Positions 36,846 through 46,497 of a stretch of 64,000 nucleotides of DNA are shown piece after piece. The stretch covers positions 155,032 through 219,031 of the forward strand of contig JADGDE010000005.1 in NCBI GenBank assembly GCA_016745035.1. The letters are read 5' to 3'. The notes below the pieces were generated by a model. That model was not told where the DNA came from. It ran no database searches and saw only the letters and a list, made by a program, of their open reading frames with translations. The first letter of the stretch is position 1; every line of letters begins with the position of its first letter. The position numbers were made by a program, and so were the translations under genes. This stretch comes from Thiotrichales bacterium (GTDB lineage: Bacteria; Pseudomonadota; Gammaproteobacteria; Beggiatoales; Beggiatoaceae).

Positions 36846-37079
36846 GCATTTATCAGCATTTGATTGGATTGGGTATAAGCTAAAGGCCATATTGTGCGGG
36901 TGCAAACAGGCTAGCCTCTCGACAATCTGGCTTTAGCCAGACCCAAACGGAACTAAATTTAACCTTCTTCTAAACACTCTCATCCCTCACAATCTCGCAT
37001 TAATCCCCTACGGCTTCGTTTTCTCTGTAGCTGAGGTATAATCCTTGCCATTCCCGTTTATTCGCTGTTGAGAACTGTT

Positions 37080-40000
37080 ATGCGCTACCCTTATCCGATG
37101 CTCTATTATTTGTTGTTGGTCTTATTTACCTTGAGTCCTAGTGCTTGGAGTTTGAGCCTGATTGATAGTTGGCAAGAGGGCAAAAACGGTATCAGTGGTT
37201 TGGATGGCGCGATTGCCTTGGCTATCAGCCCGGATGATAACTTTATCTATAGTGCCGGGTTTAATGCTGACAGCATTGGTATTTATCAGCGCGATGATAC
37301 CGATGGGCGTTTGAGTTTGGTTGGGCAAGTAGTCGATGAGGCTGGCGGCATCAGCGGCTTAAACGGGGTCAGTGCTTTAAGCATCAGCAGCGATGGCACA
37401 TTTCTCTACGCTTTGGGTACTTTAGATAACAGCCTAAATGTATTTGCGCGTAATACCAGTAGCGGGATGTTGAACCTCACCCAAACCCTAAGCGAGGGCG
37501 TGGGCGGTGTCAGTGGTTTGCAAACGCCAGCAAGTCTGGTTTTAAGTCCTGATGGCGCGCAATTATATGTCGGTGGTGCGGGGATTAGTCAGTTTAACCG
37601 TAACAGCAGCACGGGAGAGCTGAGTTTTAGCGGACAGATTCAAAACGGTTCAGGGGTGAGCGGAACCAATAACAGTAACCGTTTGGTTCTTTCTAGCGAT
37701 GGCGCGCATCTTTATGTCGTTAGCCTCACAGAACACAGCGTAACCCATTTTCAGCGGGCAGGTTCTGGGGCTTTAAGTTTTGTTAAAAGCTATGTCGATG
37801 GTTTAGACGAAATCGACGGGCTGCGCGGAGCGTATTCACTTAGCCTTAATAGCACCGATAGTCTGTTGTTTGTTAGTGCCAGCATTGATAACACCGTGGT
37901 GGTGTTTGAGCGTGATGCCAGCGGGGCATTAAGTTTTAAGCAGCAATTACAAAATACGGATGCCCTGGTCGGTGTGCGCAGTGTTATCGTCAGTCCCAAT
38001 GATGCCAATTTATATACGGTTGCCAACAGCAGTGGGGCAGTGGCAGATTTTGATATTGGCAATAGCTTAACGCTGAAAGATTATTTAAAAGAAGGCAGTG
38101 TTAATATCAGCGGCGCTTTAGGCGGGGCGAGTGACTTGGTGATTGACAAATCCGGTCGGCATTTGTATACCGCTGCTCTAACCAGCGATAGCATTGCCCT
38201 GTTTAGTACCACGGCAACTGATTTACGCGTCAATGCCAGTGCGAGTCCCAGTTTAGCCGCTTTGAATGATGTGGTCAGTTTTAATATCACGGTTAGTAAC
38301 CAAGGCCCGAGTGTTGGCAATGGGGTGATTTTAAGCGGTAATGCACCCGCAGGTTTAAGTATTGAAACCTTAAATCCAGCTCAAGGCAGTTGCAGCCAGC
38401 AAAACAGTGATTTTAGTTGCCAACTTGGCACGATTGCCATCGCTGAGTCTGTCGAGGTCAGCATCAGCGCGCGAGCACAAGCTTTGGGCACACAGAATTT
38501 AAGCTTTAGTGTTGAAGGTGGTGATCCCGATCCGGTGGTGAGTAATAATAATACGGTGGCAGGCACGCAAATTATTGCCACCATTCCTAAAGCCGATTTA
38601 ATTCCCAGCATTAGCGTGAATATTGACCCCGTGGTGATCTCGGGTGAGTTTATTTATAGCCTTGAAGTGAGTAATCTCAGCACTGATAATGCCGACAATG
38701 TCATCATTGAGCAAACTTTGCCCGCTGGTGTTGGTTTTAATCGCACCATTGCCAGTCAAGGCAGTTGCGATAGCCCAGTTAATAGTTTATTGCGTTGCCA
38801 ATTAGGCACACTTAACGGTAATTCTCAGGCGCAAATTAAAGTAGAACTTATCGCGCCAAGTCTGAGCAGCACCCTACAAAGCACAATCACTGTCAGCAGT
38901 GACACCATCGACCCAGATGAAAGCAATAACAGCAGCAGTATCAGTTCTGAAGCAAAACTGATCAGTGCAGATTTGGAGGCAGTGAGCTTGATTGCCGATA
39001 AAGACGATGTCAATGTCGGTGAGACAGTCACTTATACGGCAGTGGTCTGGCAAAAAAGCGGGGCTACCTTGGCGGGTGGGCTAACTGTAAAACAACAGTT
39101 CAGTCCCGAAGCGTCTGTCCGTTTTTTATCCGCCTCTAGTCAATATGCAGGCGCGCCGGATCAACTCGAGCCTTGCGAGCTTAAAAGTACCGGTTTGATT
39201 AGTTGTGATTTAGGCACAGTCGACGCGCTTGCCAATAGTATGACGGTGCAAATTTCGGTGATGCCGATTGCCGCTGGCAGTTTAAGCAGCGGCATGGAAG
39301 TCAGTGCCAATGTCCTTGATGTTGATACAAGCAATAATCAACAAACCACCTCGATTACCGTCAGCGGTGAGCCAGTGGATTTATCTGTGAGTTTGACAAG
39401 TGAGCCAAGTGCGCCCATTTTGAATCAAGCACTGGATTATCAAATCAGCATCAAAAACCCCAGCACCTTATCCACCGCGGCTAATGTTGTGGTACGTAGT
39501 GCTATTCCTAGCGGTGTGACCTATATCGGTGCATTACCCCAACAAGGCAGTTGTGTGGAAGATGCGGGCAATTTAACCTGTGGCTTGGGTGATATTGCGC
39601 CATCGAGCAGCATTAATATCCGTGTCAGTGTGATACCAACCACGGCGGATACCATCACCAACAGCGTCAATGTTAGCACCAATAGTTTTGATAATAATGA
39701 ATTGAATAATAGCGCCAGCTTAAGTCTGAATGCCGGAGAAGCACAGGCGAATTTAAGTGTGAATATCAGCGGTGAGCCAAATAGTATTGGTGTCGATGAA
39801 AATTTAGCCTATCAAGTGACCGTGACCAATAGCGGTCCTAATATTGCCAATAATATTCAATTGAGCCAATTATTGGGTGATGGCAGTATTTATTTGAATA
39901 CCATCGAGCCGCCTAATGGGCAATGTAGCGTGGTCGATAAAACCATCAGTTGCCAATTAACGCAATTAGCTGTCGATGCCAGCGTGGTGTTTAGCCATAA

Positions 40001-43000
40001 TATCAGCACCAGTAGCGCGACAACACTCAACACCAGTGTCTCGGTTGCCGCCGCTGAAAATGATGCAGCACCAGATAATAATCAAGCTAGCCTGAGCACT
40101 ACTGTATTAGCGCCGCCGAATTTATTTTATGTCGAATCTTATCAAAACGGGGTGGCTGGCGTAGAGGGTTTAGGTGGTGCAAGCGATATGGCTATCAGTG
40201 ACGATGGTGCTTATCTCTATGTTGCAGGTTTCCAAGAAGATGCCGTGGCAGTTTATCAACGCCATGAGGGCACAGGCGGTTTGACGCTGTTACAAGTCGT
40301 GCGTGATGGCATCAACAATATTGCTGGCTTAGATAACCCTAGCAGCCTGCGTTTGAGCGAAGATCAAAGCCGTTTATATGTTGCCAGTTTTGGCAGTAAC
40401 AGCATTGTGGTCTTTAACCGTGATGAGCAAGGCTTATTAAGTTTTGCTCAGCAAATTCAAGGCCCTGTGGGTTTATCCCTCTATGGCATGGCTACCCAAG
40501 GTGCGCATCTATATGTCGGTGCGGTTTCAGCTAATGCGGTGCTTGCTTTCGTGCAGCAAGGCAATACCTTGGAGTCGATTGCCAGCTATCAAAATGGACA
40601 AGCGGGGATTGAAGGCTTGCAAGGCGTGAATGCTTTAGCCTTAAGCCCTGATGGACGTTATCTCTATGCAGTCAGTATCAGCGACCATGCCTTAGTGGTT
40701 TTTGCCCGCGATACCAGTACGGGCGCGTTGACGTATCAGCAAAATTTGAAAGGCTTTTCAGGTTTACAACAAGCTGGAGGAGTGACGGTTAGTGCCGATA
40801 GCCGTTTTGTTTATACCGCAGGGGCAGCAGATAACAGCATTGCTATTTTTCGCCAGGATGGACAACTAACCTACGTCAGCAGTGTGACAGACATTCGTTT
40901 AAGCGGAGTCAATGGTTTACACATCAATGCTGGGCAAAACAGTCTTTATGCTGCGGCGGGTAATGCCAATGCCTTGGTGAGTTTTGAGCGGGATAATAAT
41001 ACGGGCTTATTAACGCTATCCAATAGCTTTGCTAATGGTGATGAAAATATCAGCCAACTCACCGGCGCAAAAGCAGTGCTCACCAGTCCTGCGGGGCAAC
41101 ATATTTATACCGCAGCGCTGACAGCCAACAGCTTGAGTTTATTCCGCTTACCCTCAGCCGATGTGTTGGTTGAATTACGAGCAACACCAGAAAACGTTAA
41201 AGCTGGATCCAGTGTGATTTACAACGCCACTGTGCGCAATATTGGTGCAGATGGCTCCACAGGCGTGTTACTAACGGTCACATTGCCCACTAATTTAGCC
41301 CTTGATAGTGTTCAGTCAGATCAAGGACAAGCCTGCGAACACATAGGGCAAACGCTCACCTGTGCGATTGGTGCGATTGCCAAAAACCGCAGTGTTGATG
41401 TCAGCCTTAATACCACACCACAAGGACAAGGGGACTACCCTGTCACAGCAATCGTGAGTGCTTCACAAGCGGATCCTGACAACACGAATAATCAAGCACA
41501 AGCAAGCAGTCGCGTGGCTGGAAATGCCAATTTAGAATTAAGCCTCAGTAGCAATGGGGATACTTTGATCTTAGGTGGTGAAGCCATCGAATTGCGTGCC
41601 AGCATTGTTAATACCGGTCCTAGCGATGCTAGCAATGTGCAGTTAGGCATTGAAGGTTCGCCCTTGGTACAAGTCAGCTCGATTGATTTTCCCGCTGGCA
41701 GTTGTCAAGCCGATGGAGCGATGCGCTTAAATTGTCGTATCGATAGCCTTGCCAATCAATCTGAGGCGGTGTTACGCATAGGTCTTGTGCCCCAAAGCCA
41801 AGGGGTTGCCAGTTTCAGCGCTCAAACCTCAGCCGATCAAGACGACCCGACCAGTCCAAACCAAGCTAGCTATAGTTTAGAAATTGCGTCGAATATTATT
41901 AATGATAATCGCGATAATACAGGCAACACCCTAGAAAACGTAGTGATTACCAGCACAGGTGTGGTCAATGAAGGCATTGTGAGCGGTACGATTACCAATC
42001 AAGGCATATTACATAATGTCACCATTAGTGCAGGTAGCACGATTTTAGGGGGGGGTACGTTCAGCGGTCGTATTATTAACCAAGGCACGATCACCCACGC
42101 AACACTTAGCCCTAATAGCCAAATCACCGGCGGCACTTTACAAGGGCGTATTGAAGGTGATGCCAACGCGCCTGCACGCCTAAATACCTTAGCGCTTGGT
42201 AGCAATGCAAACTTGTATAACGTCATTCTTGGCGAAGGGATGCAAATCGCCGAGGGGGTATTATTCAATGCCGGAGTACGTTTTGCTAGTGCTGAACTCG
42301 TACCAACGGACATAGATTTAAGTAATTTTATTAGCCGGATCAAAGATCCAGTGACGAGCAGTTTAGCATTGGATTTAAGCCAGGATGCGATATTTGGCGG
42401 CACAGCCTTGTTGACACAAATCAATGCCATTGCAGAGATTGCCCAAAGTGGCGGGGCTTTTATTCAACATGCTGATGGTATTGTCGAAATCAGCCTTGGT
42501 GGGATACGCTTTAGTCTGCTCCCATCCCGCTTAAAACAAGATAATAGCAGCCGCGAAGCGGGTATTTACCCACTAGCCGACGAGGTAGTGGAATTAGTCA
42601 CCAATGCTGGTCGAGTATTGACTTTTACGCCTGCGATTAATAATCCCAATGCCTTACAACAAGTGCTACAAGCCAGTTTATTAGCACAAGCCAATGGTAA
42701 TATCAAAGTGTTACAAAATGGTGGTTATTTATTATTGCGCCCACAATTACAAAGCTTGCTCAGCCTTACCCCCTTAGATTTCGATGGTATGCAATTATTA
42801 AAACTGCAAGCCAGCCCTGCAAGCGGTGTTGAACAAATGCAATTGCAACAGCGTGTACAAGGACAAACATGGCAACAAAACTTTGCAGCTTATCCCGCAG
42901 ATATTGACAGCATTCAAGCGATTGTCGATTTCGCACCGAATGCCAGCGATCTATATGTCGATAATCAAGGCGTATTACACATTACGATTAATGGACAAGT

Positions 43001-43154
43001 TGCGCGTGGCCTGCTCGCCTATCAAGTCAATAGTGGCGCAGCCGCAGGTGGGCTTGATTTTATCAGCACAGCTGATACCAATGGCGATGGCATTGATGAC
43101 TTTTTGATTCGTTATCCCAATGGTGAGAGTCAAATACTGTACTATTTACCCTAA
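37080..43154 (+). CDS. Giant secreted protein: two lactonase-like propellers, DUF11 repeats and a beta-helix
   Basis: 2024 residues from the ATG at 37080; a TTG 12 bases earlier is unlikely. A signal peptide ends near SPSAWSLS. The first propeller (about 25-390) uses blades such as SALSISSDGTFLYALG and RLVLSSDGAHLYVVS. Six or so DUF11 domains follow (about 390-1010; NNxTVxNxGPSxAxxV type, each with a Cys pair: GSCSQQ...FSCQLG). A second propeller (about 1015-1365; ALSPDGRYLYAVS) precedes two more DUF11 domains. Then comes a right-handed beta-helix-like region (about 1605-1740; VNEGIVSGTITNQGILHNV) and a C-terminal domain ending SADTNGDGIDDFLIRYPNG. Most likely a surface or sheath protein or adhesin. 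A TATAAT at 37037-37042 may be its -10 box. Confidence 0.8.
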   Translation: MRYPYPMLYYLLLVLFTLSPSAWSLSLIDSWQEGKNGISGLDGAIALAISPDDNFIYSAGFNADSIGIYQRDDTDGRLSLVGQVVDEAGGISGLNGVSALSISSDGTFLYALGTLDNSLNVFARNTSSGMLNLTQTLSEGVGGVSGLQTPASLVLSPDGAQLYVGGAGISQFNRNSSTGELSFSGQIQNGSGVSGTNNSNRLVLSSDGAHLYVVSLTEHSVTHFQRAGSGALSFVKSYVDGLDEIDGLRGAYSLSLNSTDSLLFVSASIDNTVVVFERDASGALSFKQQLQNTDALVGVRSVIVSPNDANLYTVANSSGAVADFDIGNSLTLKDYLKEGSVNISGALGGASDLVIDKSGRHLYTAALTSDSIALFSTTATDLRVNASASPSLAALNDVVSFNITVSNQGPSVGNGVILSGNAPAGLSIETLNPAQGSCSQQNSDFSCQLGTIAIAESVEVSISARAQALGTQNLSFSVEGGDPDPVVSNNNTVAGTQIIATIPKADLIPSISVNIDPVVISGEFIYSLEVSNLSTDNADNVIIEQTLPAGVGFNRTIASQGSCDSPVNSLLRCQLGTLNGNSQAQIKVELIAPSLSSTLQSTITVSSDTIDPDESNNSSSISSEAKLISADLEAVSLIADKDDVNVGETVTYTAVVWQKSGATLAGGLTVKQQFSPEASVRFLSASSQYAGAPDQLEPCELKSTGLISCDLGTVDALANSMTVQISVMPIAAGSLSSGMEVSANVLDVDTSNNQQTTSITVSGEPVDLSVSLTSEPSAPILNQALDYQISIKNPSTLSTAANVVVRSAIPSGVTYIGALPQQGSCVEDAGNLTCGLGDIAPSSSINIRVSVIPTTADTITNSVNVSTNSFDNNELNNSASLSLNAGEAQANLSVNISGEPNSIGVDENLAYQVTVTNSGPNIANNIQLSQLLGDGSIYLNTIEPPNGQCSVVDKTISCQLTQLAVDASVVFSHNISTSSATTLNTSVSVAAAENDAAPDNNQASLSTTVLAPPNLFYVESYQNGVAGVEGLGGASDMAISDDGAYLYVAGFQEDAVAVYQRHEGTGGLTLLQVVRDGINNIAGLDNPSSLRLSEDQSRLYVASFGSNSIVVFNRDEQGLLSFAQQIQGPVGLSLYGMATQGAHLYVGAVSANAVLAFVQQGNTLESIASYQNGQAGIEGLQGVNALALSPDGRYLYAVSISDHALVVFARDTSTGALTYQQNLKGFSGLQQAGGVTVSADSRFVYTAGAADNSIAIFRQDGQLTYVSSVTDIRLSGVNGLHINAGQNSLYAAAGNANALVSFERDNNTGLLTLSNSFANGDENISQLTGAKAVLTSPAGQHIYTAALTANSLSLFRLPSADVLVELRATPENVKAGSSVIYNATVRNIGADGSTGVLLTVTLPTNLALDSVQSDQGQACEHIGQTLTCAIGAIAKNRSVDVSLNTTPQGQGDYPVTAIVSASQADPDNTNNQAQASSRVAGNANLELSLSSNGDTLILGGEAIELRASIVNTGPSDASNVQLGIEGSPLVQVSSIDFPAGSCQADGAMRLNCRIDSLANQSEAVLRIGLVPQSQGVASFSAQTSADQDDPTSPNQASYSLEIASNIINDNRDNTGNTLENVVITSTGVVNEGIVSGTITNQGILHNVTISAGSTILGGGTFSGRIINQGTITHATLSPNSQITGGTLQGRIEGDANAPARLNTLALGSNANLYNVILGEGMQIAEGVLFNAGVRFASAELVPTDIDLSNFISRIKDPVTSSLALDLSQDAIFGGTALLTQINAIAEIAQSGGAFIQHADGIVEISLGGIRFSLLPSRLKQDNSSREAGIYPLADEVVELVTNAGRVLTFTPAINNPNALQQVLQASLLAQANGNIKVLQNGGYLLLRPQLQSLLSLTPLDFDGMQLLKLQASPASGVEQMQLQQRVQGQTWQQNFAAYPADIDSIQAIVDFAPNASDLYVDNQGVLHITINGQVARGLLAYQVNSGAAAGGLDFISTADTNGDGIDDFLIRYPNGESQILYYLP

Positions 43155-43245
43155 CTTTAATTGTGTATGACATGCTGAGGAGCTTTATTCTGAACCAATA
43201 AAAGGTTATAGTTGGCGGCTATTTTATTTTTTTGAGCATTACTTA

Positions 43246-44298
43246 ATGAAAAACAAAGAAATTATTAAGCCCATATTACTAATACCTGCTTACAAACCAG
43301 ATAACACACTTTTAAAGTTAATAGAGCACCTAATTAAGTCTGATAAACATAATGTGTTTAATAGCATCATTATTGTAGATGATGGCAGTGGGGCAGAGTA
43401 CAAAACTATTTTTGATGCACTATCAAAAATTGAACAAGTTACTATTCTTTACCATGCTATAAATCTTGGAAAAGGTGCTGCCTTAAAAACAGGATTTAGT
43501 TATATTTCATTAAAAAATAAAGACCTACCTATTATTACAGCGGACGCGGATGGGCAACATAAACCGTCGGATATTTTAAATATCGCCCAGCAATCCATCG
43601 TGATGCCAAATAAATTAATTTTAGGGATAAGAAAATTTCGTGGAAAAATTCCTTTTAGAAGTTTAATAGGAAACTTATTAACACGTTTTATTATTCGTTT
43701 TTTAACCGGTCTAAATCTTACTGATACCCAAACGGGGTTACGTGCGTGGCCATCAAAATTGGCATTAAAATCTCTTAAAATACCTATCAATGGCTATGAC
43801 TTTGAGACCGAAGCGTTAGTTCGTGCCCCATCTTTATTAGAAAATAAAGCTGCTATTGCCCAAATTCCTATACAAACTGTATATGAAAATAATAATAAAG
43901 GATCTCACTTTAATCCGTTACTTGATTCAATGCGAATTTATTTTGTATTTATACGTTATTGTGGGGCTGGATTAGTAACCGCTTTAGTAGATAATATTGT
44001 ATTCATTACCTTATTTTCTATCTTTGGTGATATTGTGTTAAGCCAAGTAGCTTCACGAAGTGGTGGCGCACTTGTCAGTTTTTACTTATCGAAAAATATT
44101 ATTTTCCGTAGTCACGCTAATTGGTCTTATGCTCTTATAAAGTTTTTTTTCTTAGTGGTCTTGCTAGGACTTATATCTTATATGATGATCAATGTCTTAA
44201 TAACAAGTTTTAACATGAATGTCATCGCAGCAAAAATACTAGCAGAATTAATCCTTTTTATCGCCTCATTCTCAATACAACGTCATTTTATTTTTTAA
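43246..44298 (+). CDS. Family 2 glycosyltransferase fused to a GtrA domain
   Basis: 350 residues. The N-terminal 220 residues are a DPM1-like GT-A fold: LLIPAYKPDN, IIVDDGSG, NLGKGAALKTGF, the DxD-type TADADGQH, and DTQTGLRAW. The C-terminal 125 residues form four membrane helices of the GtrA type (YCGAGLVTALVDNIVFITLF...). It likely makes or flips a polyprenyl-phosphate-linked sugar used by the next gene. The coding sequence is clearly more AT-rich than its neighbours. Confidence 0.9.
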   Translation: MKNKEIIKPILLIPAYKPDNTLLKLIEHLIKSDKHNVFNSIIIVDDGSGAEYKTIFDALSKIEQVTILYHAINLGKGAALKTGFSYISLKNKDLPIITADADGQHKPSDILNIAQQSIVMPNKLILGIRKFRGKIPFRSLIGNLLTRFIIRFLTGLNLTDTQTGLRAWPSKLALKSLKIPINGYDFETEALVRAPSLLENKAAIAQIPIQTVYENNNKGSHFNPLLDSMRIYFVFIRYCGAGLVTALVDNIVFITLFSIFGDIVLSQVASRSGGALVSFYLSKNIIFRSHANWSYALIKFFFLVVLLGLISYMMINVLITSFNMNVIAAKILAELILFIASFSIQRHFIF

Positions 44299-44314
44299 AT
44301 TTTGGAAAACTTTT

Positions 44315-46153
44315 ATGGAAACAACCTATTTTATTTTCCTTCATTATTTTTCTTTAACAGTATTTGCTAGCATTTCCTATATTTTGGGTAAAGGGGTATT
44401 AAATGGTATCAGTAAACCGAATACCTCAGGCATTATTTTTCTATACACCAGCTTGGGTATGGGAATCATCATTTTTATTTTATTTGCACTAGCCCTATTA
44501 CAAGTCTTTACCCCACTTTACACCTTTGCTTCGATATTTATAGCATTATTGCTTAGTTTTATTAGGATTGGCTTAAAAGAATTTACGAGCGAAATTAAAG
44601 AAATTAACACACATGTGATCACTACATTTAGAAAAAATTGGGTTTGGCTTTTTCCTTTATCCTTATTGCTTGGGCTCGCATTGATGATATTACCTTTGTC
44701 CCCACCTCAAGCTTGGGATGAAACGGCATATCATTTACCTTATGCAAAACATTATGTTGAAAACCAAGGCTTATCTGTTAATAGTTTTTTACGTTATCCG
44801 CTGTATGCACATAACTATGTTTTATTCTATTCGCTTGCTTTAATGGCTTATGATGATGTATTAGCACATTTATTCCATGCTTTTGCAGCATTATTAACTG
44901 CGTTAGGCATATATAGTTTGGGCAGTATGATTGATGCCAAAAAAACTGGACTCATTGCCGCTATTTTATTTATTTCGACCCCCGTTGTATATGGTTTAAT
45001 GAAAACAGCATATATTGACTTAGGGCTAAGTTTATTCGTTTTTTTAAGCCTTTACGCTATTATTCTTTGGGACAAAACAGAAGATAATTTATATTTATGG
45101 ATTGCGGGGGTAAGTATTGGTTTAGCTATAGGAACAAAATATTCAGGGTTCTTATACCTGCTTATCACTTCTGTTTTTTTTATTATTTTCACAAAAAAGG
45201 TTAAACATTTAGCCTATTTTATCGGCATAGGGTTGCTGGTCGGATCCCCTTGGTATATCAGAAATTTATTGATTTCTGGCAATCCTATTCCACCGTTTGC
45301 CAGTGATTTTTTTGGCTATTGGGTATGGAATGAGCAAGATTTACACGGGCAAAAAAATGAACTCACCTCTTATGGTGTAGAAAAAAACACCCTTAACTTT
45401 ATTCAATTACCTTGGTATTTTATCACTGAACCCGATAGATTTAGGGAACATATTTCTTTTGCCTTACTTCTTTGGTTTCCATTTTTACCCCTGTTTTTTT
45501 TGTTTTCACGACTTAAAAAAATATTATTCATTTATCTATTTATAGCAATCATTGCTTGGTTTTTAAGTAGTCAGTTAGTCCGTTATTTAGTACCTATCAT
45601 GCCAGTGATGTCGATTTTATCAGCTGTTATCATAATATCCTTGTTTCGCTTGTCGTTAATTAAGAAGTTATTCAAAAAACCTGATTTCCTAAGAAAAATT
45701 AAGATTAATCACAATATTTATAGTATTTCCATCGCTATTTTTATGAGTATATTATTAGTTTTTGCACTGAATAAAAAGAAAGTTCCAATTAATGAAATAA
45801 TGCGGAATGAACATTTAAGTAAAAGACTAGAATATTATCAACTTATTCAAGAGATAAATAAAACCCCAAATTCTATAACTTACCAATTAGGTTTTGAGAA
45901 TAGTTTTTATTATGCCCAAGGCATAATGATGGGGGACTGGTTTGGTGATGCTAGATATATAGATATTATGAAATATAACAAAGATATTGAGGGGTTAAGA
46001 AAATATTTAACTCAACAGTTCAATGTAAACTTAATTCTTATTAATAAAAATCGTGATCCATTTAAACAATTTTATCTGGATATTCATCCGGTATTAGAAA
46101 ATAATCGAGTTTTTGAAAATGAACATGGAATTATCTATTCCTTGGTGCCATGA
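44315..46153 (+). CDS. Polytopic membrane glycosyltransferase (PMT/ArnT-like, GT-C)
   Basis: 612 residues with about 11-12 membrane helices. The first external loop has the acidic motif WDETAYHLPYAKHYVEN (about residue 134), as in PMT_2/ArnT-type enzymes that transfer sugars from polyprenyl phosphate. The C-terminal 100 residues are soluble (NSFYYAQGIMMGDWFGDARY). It follows the GT2-GtrA gene by 16 bases, forming a two-gene unit. Strongly AT-rich. The acceptor could be a surface glycan or one of the large secreted proteins; this is inference. From 46154 to 46389 I see no gene. Confidence 0.82.
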   Translation: METTYFIFLHYFSLTVFASISYILGKGVLNGISKPNTSGIIFLYTSLGMGIIIFILFALALLQVFTPLYTFASIFIALLLSFIRIGLKEFTSEIKEINTHVITTFRKNWVWLFPLSLLLGLALMILPLSPPQAWDETAYHLPYAKHYVENQGLSVNSFLRYPLYAHNYVLFYSLALMAYDDVLAHLFHAFAALLTALGIYSLGSMIDAKKTGLIAAILFISTPVVYGLMKTAYIDLGLSLFVFLSLYAIILWDKTEDNLYLWIAGVSIGLAIGTKYSGFLYLLITSVFFIIFTKKVKHLAYFIGIGLLVGSPWYIRNLLISGNPIPPFASDFFGYWVWNEQDLHGQKNELTSYGVEKNTLNFIQLPWYFITEPDRFREHISFALLLWFPFLPLFFLFSRLKKILFIYLFIAIIAWFLSSQLVRYLVPIMPVMSILSAVIIISLFRLSLIKKLFKKPDFLRKIKINHNIYSISIAIFMSILLVFALNKKKVPINEIMRNEHLSKRLEYYQLIQEINKTPNSITYQLGFENSFYYAQGIMMGDWFGDARYIDIMKYNKDIEGLRKYLTQQFNVNLILINKNRDPFKQFYLDIHPVLENNRVFENEHGIIYSLVP

Positions 46154-46389
46154 TCTCTTGGATTGGAATAGCTATTTTTAGTGATGATACTGATAAAAAT
46201 ATTCTCACAGAACTTGGATATCTTCATAATGGATGCTAGCGATTGGCAATGTTGCGTTACCGATTATTGTTGTCATTTTTTCACTGAATAACTGGGTGCG
46301 AGTTTAGCCATCAAGCCATGATGATTCTTGTGGCGTTTTAGGTATAAATAGCGCTTTGTCTCATATCAATGAATAATTCCCCGTAAAAA

Positions 46390-46418
46390 CCCTTGAAACT
46401 TTATTGATAAACCTCACT
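46390..46418 (+). promoter_or_regulatory. Candidate sigma-32 heat-shock promoter of htpG
   Basis: CCCTTGAA (46390-46397) matches the sigma32 -35 consensus; 14 bases later CCTCACT (46412-46418) resembles the -10 CCCCATNT. It lies 80 bases before the htpG start, as expected for a heat-shock chaperone. Confidence 0.55.
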
Positions 46419-46497
46419 CTATAGAGCAATCAAGGCTTTGCCGAACATTTTTTAGTTGCACCATATGCACCATACCGAATCAGGAGTCAAAAACTCG

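Noticed and set aside
42040..42056. G-run (GGGGGG) in the giant gene as a phase-variation tract
   Set aside because: Only six G in a coding region with no sign of frame disruption.
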